Source of the DNA: Actinomycetes bacterium
GTDB lineage: Bacteria > Actinomycetota > Actinomycetes > S36-B12
Direction: 5' to 3'
Length of the DNA stretch: 6,166 nt
Assembly: GCA_030425745.1 (NCBI GenBank)
Contig: JAUHZW010000130.1
Coordinates: 1-6,166 of the forward strand
The number at the start of each line of letters is the position of its first letter. Within the stretch, counting starts at the first letter, position 1. The position numbers were made by a program, and so were the translations under genes. The notes beneath the pieces are model-generated. The model searched no databases, had not been told where the DNA came from, and saw nothing but the letters and a program-made list of their open reading frames with translations. Below are positions 4,510-6,166 of this stretch, piece by piece.

Positions 4510-5172
4510 TCAGGAGAGTAGCTCGCCGAGCACTGCGGGGGTCTCCGCCAACTGCACGGCCCCGGCCTCGATCAACTCCTCCTGCGAGCCATAGCCCCAC
4601 AGCACACCGATGGTGTCGATGTCATGCTCGCGCGCCCCGTGCACGTCGTGCTCGCGGTCGCCGACCATGACGAGCTTCGCGTCCGGATCGAGCCGATCCA
4701 TCGTGCGCAGTTCGTCGAGGGTGTGCTGGATGACGGACGCCTTGTTGTGTCGCGTTCCTGCCAGATCCGCCCCGCCGATGAATGTCATGTACTGCGCGAG
4801 ATCGAAGTGCTCGAGGATCCGCGTGGCCGAATACGTGGGCTTGCTCGTGGCGATCGCCAGGGTGCGGCCGCTGGCGGTGAGCCGGTCCATCAGCTCCGGG
4901 ATGCCGTCGTACACGGCATTCTCGAACAGTCCGACATCGTGATACCGCTCGCGGTACTTGTCGATCGCATACTCGATCTGGTCATCGGACATGGCGAAGT
5001 GGCGGCCGAACGTGTCGGCCAGGGGTGGGCCGAGGAAGACCCGCATCGCGGCATCGTCGGGGTACTGCACGCCCATGTCGTCGAGGGCGTACTTGATGCA
5101 GTTGAGGATCCCGGGCCCGGCGTCGGTGAGAGTTCCGTCGAGATCGAGGAGGACGACGTCGGCGCGGTGCAT
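4510..5172 (-). CDS. HAD-superfamily phosphatase (phosphoglycolate phosphatase / 5'-nucleotidase-like)
   Basis: The 220-residue protein carries all four HAD motifs in order. Motif I is DLDGTLTD with nucleophile Asp10 and acid/base Asp12. Motif II is AIATSK (Ser110). Motif III is Lys144 in RHNKASVI. Motif IV is MVGDREHD (Asp172, Asp176). Residues 16-85 form a helical cap of the C1 type used by Gph-like enzymes. The GDREHD-VHGA and VLWGYGSQEEL segments are characteristic of the phosphoglycolate phosphatase / 5'-nucleotidase subgroup, which hydrolyses small phosphomonoesters in the cytoplasm with Mg2+. The exact substrate is not shown by the sequence. The start is taken at ATG 5172; a GTG at 5190 would add MCHARR, but DVVLLDLDGT follows naturally after MHRA, and CATGCT lies six bases before the ATG as a weak -10 for a leaderless start. 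The gene is divergent from the GDPD gene with a 49-bp spacer. Confidence 0.88.
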   Translation of the reverse strand: MHRADVVLLDLDGTLTDAGPGILNCIKYALDDMGVQYPDDAAMRVFLGPPLADTFGRHFAMSDDQIEYAIDKYRERYHDVGLFENAVYDGIPELMDRLTASGRTLAIATSKPTYSATRILEHFDLAQYMTFIGGADLAGTRHNKASVIQHTLDELRTMDRLDPDAKLVMVGDREHDVHGAREHDIDTIGVLWGYGSQEELIEAGAVQLAETPAVLGELLS

Positions 5173-5178
5173 GCGGCG

Positions 5179-5184
5179 AGCATG
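5179..5184 (-). promoter_or_regulatory. Possible leaderless -10 for the HAD gene
   Basis: The minus strand reads CATGCT, then CGCCGC, then the ATG at 5172. Spacing matches the other leaderless starts in the window, but the first base departs from TAnnnT and no clear -35 is seen. Confidence 0.25.
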
Positions 5185-5209
5185 GCACACGGTCAGTGGA
5201 GCTCCGCCC

Positions 5210-5215
5210 TACGCT
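5210..5215 (+). promoter_or_regulatory. Leaderless-type -10 element of the GDPD gene
   Basis: TACGCT fits TAnnnT and is followed by six bases and the GTG start at 5222. No Shine-Dalgarno sequence is present between them. The -35 region is not recognisable. This places the promoter inside the 49-bp divergent spacer shared with the HAD gene. Confidence 0.5.
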
Positions 5216-5221
5216 GGCAAC

Positions 5222-6004
5222 GTGACCATCGAGGTCGTCGCCCACCGCGGTGCCAGCGACGAGGAGCCCGAGCACTCGCTCGCCGCGTATGTGACCGCGG
5301 TGGAGCAAGGGGTCGACGCCATCGAGTGCGATGTGCGGCTCACGGCCGACGGCACGCTCGTGTGCGTTCACGATCGCCGCATCGACCGCACCAGCACCGG
5401 CCGCGGCACCGTCAGCGCGATGACCCTCGACCAGCTCTCGCGGCACGACTACAGCCGCGGGCACGTCAACTGGTTCGACTACGAGTCGCCGACGGACGAG
5501 ACCCGTACCTCGCTGCTGACGCTGGAACGGCTGCTGACGACGGTCATGGCGGCATCACCGACCGTGCGCTTCTCGATCGAGACGAAGCACCCGGTGAGGT
5601 ACGGCCGCTACGTGGAGGAGTCGCTGGCGGAGATGATCCGCGACTTCGGGCTGAACGTGTCCGTCGATGGCGGGGCGCCGCGGGCTCGGGTGATGTCGTT
5701 CAGTCGCATGGCGGTGGTGCGGGCGCACCGCCTGCTTCCGGGGGTGCCGACCGTCTACCTCATGGACCCGGTGCCCCCGTGGAACCGGGACGGCTCTCTG
5801 CCGCCGGGAGCACGAATCGCAGGGCCGTCGATCTCGACGCTGCGCCGATATCCGTCGTTCGTCGAGAAGGTGCACGCGCAGGGAAATGCGGTGCATGTGT
5901 GGACGGTGGATGAGGACGAGGATATCGACCTGTGCATCTCGCTGGGGGTCGACGCGATCATCAGCAACCGGCCTGCGAGGGTGCTGCGGCGACTGGGGCG
6001 TTGA
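5222..6004 (+). CDS. Glycerophosphodiester phosphodiesterase family protein (GDPD)
   Basis: This 260-residue TIM-barrel protein should hydrolyse glycerophosphodiesters to an alcohol and glycerol-3-phosphate, with a divalent metal. Signature elements are AHRGASDEEPEHSL (His8, Arg9 as catalytic and phosphate-binding), AIECDVRLTADG (Glu35, Asp37 as metal ligands), VCVHD (His50, second catalytic His), SIETKH (Glu120, Lys122), VHVWTVD (Trp227) and a final GVDAIISNRP. The usual PEN(T/S) after HRG is PEHS here, so Asn is replaced by His. There is no signal peptide, so it acts in the cytoplasm, consistent with phospholipid-derived substrate recycling. The start is GTG 5222: TACGCT lies six bases upstream and the HRG motif begins at the normal depth of residue 8. 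The SEC-C gene follows 31 bases downstream in the same direction, and its promoter overlaps this stop codon. Confidence 0.9.
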   Translation: MTIEVVAHRGASDEEPEHSLAAYVTAVEQGVDAIECDVRLTADGTLVCVHDRRIDRTSTGRGTVSAMTLDQLSRHDYSRGHVNWFDYESPTDETRTSLLTLERLLTTVMAASPTVRFSIETKHPVRYGRYVEESLAEMIRDFGLNVSVDGGAPRARVMSFSRMAVVRAHRLLPGVPTVYLMDPVPPWNRDGSLPPGARIAGPSISTLRRYPSFVEKVHAQGNAVHVWTVDEDEDIDLCISLGVDAIISNRPARVLRRLGR

Positions 6005-6028
6005 GCCATGGGACCCGGCCGGTAGGTT
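6001..6028 (+). promoter_or_regulatory. Leaderless-type promoter of the SEC-C gene, overlapping the GDPD stop
   Basis: TTGAGC (6001-6006) contains the GDPD stop codon TGA at 6002-6004. After a 16-base spacer comes TAGGTT (6023-6028), then seven bases and the ATG at 6036. There is no Shine-Dalgarno sequence, so a leaderless transcript independent of the GDPD gene is likely. Confidence 0.55.
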
Positions 6029-6035
6029 TCCGTCC

Positions 6036-6166
6036 ATGGCCAAGAAGAACAAGGGTCCCAAGGGCGGCGCTGTCGCTACGGACGTCGATCCCGCGAACAT
6101 TCCCGTCGTCGGCATGCGCGAGCCGTGTCCCTGCGGATCCGGACGCCGCTACAAGGCATGCCACGG
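6036..6166 (+). CDS. SEC-C zinc-motif protein, DUF5926-like, N-terminal part (truncated by window edge)
   Basis: Forty-three codons are visible before the right edge. A Lys/Gly-rich start (MAKKNKGPKGG) is followed by IPVVGMREPCPCGSGRRYKACH. The CPCGSGRRYKACH segment is a SEC-C zinc-binding motif, with Cys31, Cys33, Cys42 and His43 as the metal ligands. A SEC-C placed near residue 30 after a MAKKxxGPKGG start is, from memory, typical of the actinobacterial DUF5926 proteins of about 300 residues. That family name is a moderately confident inference because the body of the protein is not in the window. The molecular role is unknown; SEC-C motifs mediate zinc-dependent protein contacts, as in the SecA tail. 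The start is supported by TAGGTT seven bases upstream. Confidence 0.8.
   Translation, partial: MAKKNKGPKGGAVATDVDPANIPVVGMREPCPCGSGRRYKACH

Noticed and set aside
4624..5913. Plus-strand open frame of 429 codons crossing the HAD gene and the GDPD gene
   Set aside because: It runs antisense to a clear HAD enzyme and out of frame through a clear GDPD enzyme; its composition is shadow-like.
6006..6039. Two CCATGG sites flanking the SEC-C promoter as an operator-like inverted repeat
   Set aside because: CCATGG is itself a palindrome, and the pairing beyond it needs a one-base bulge; most likely coincidence including the start codon context.
1..6166. CRISPR array, tRNA, rRNA, insertion sequence or integrase attachment site
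   Set aside because: No regularly spaced repeats, no cloverleaf-like sequence, no transposase or integrase motifs and no flanking direct repeats were seen on reading both strands.

Overview
The window is high-GC DNA with strongly G/C-ending codons in most genes. It has actinobacterial hallmarks: leaderless-type promoters of the form TAnnnT-6/7 nt-start codon, secreted Ala/Pro-rich proteins, and a SEC-C protein of the type common in actinobacteria. The overall feel is Micrococcales (for example Microbacteriaceae), but that rank is inference. No rRNA, tRNA, CRISPR array, transposase or phage structural gene was seen.

Layout, left to right: (1) the 5' part of a small unrecognised protein on the minus strand, running off the left edge (1-123); (2) a U-tailed terminator hairpin (157-212); (3) a 400-residue secreted protein on the minus strand with a signal peptide, a fibronectin-III-like domain, a Pro-Ala linker, four cysteines and a tandem C-terminal repeat (220-1422); (4) a 237-bp divergent spacer with three DnaA-box-like 9-mers; (5) a leaderless-looking NYN-domain ribonuclease-like gene on the plus strand, clearly lower in GC than most of the window (1660-2307), closed by a hairpin; (6) a 200-residue secreted protein on the minus strand with one likely disulfide (2408-3010); (7) a divergent FAD-linked D-2-hydroxyacid dehydrogenase of the GlcD/D2HGDH type (3070-4437); (8) a perfect 21-bp inverted repeat between convergent genes; (9) a HAD phosphatase of the phosphoglycolate phosphatase-like class on the minus strand (4510-5172); (10) a divergent glycerophosphodiester phosphodiesterase (5222-6004); (11) the start of a SEC-C zinc-motif protein resembling the actinobacterial DUF5926 group (6036 to the right edge).

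Neighbouring genes mostly sit on opposite strands, so there is little operon structure. The exceptions are the two minus-strand genes at the left edge, separated by a terminator, and the GDPD/SEC-C pair, where the second gene seems to have its own promoter overlapping the stop codon of the first. The enzymes look like housekeeping metabolism. The possible functional link is a phosphoglycolate phosphatase-like HAD next to a GlcD-like oxidase, which is a hypothesis only. I do not see a convincing multi-gene novel system. The points most worth following are the DnaA-box-like cluster beside the low-GC NYN gene, the 21-bp palindrome as a possible dispersed repeat, and the two secreted proteins of unknown function.
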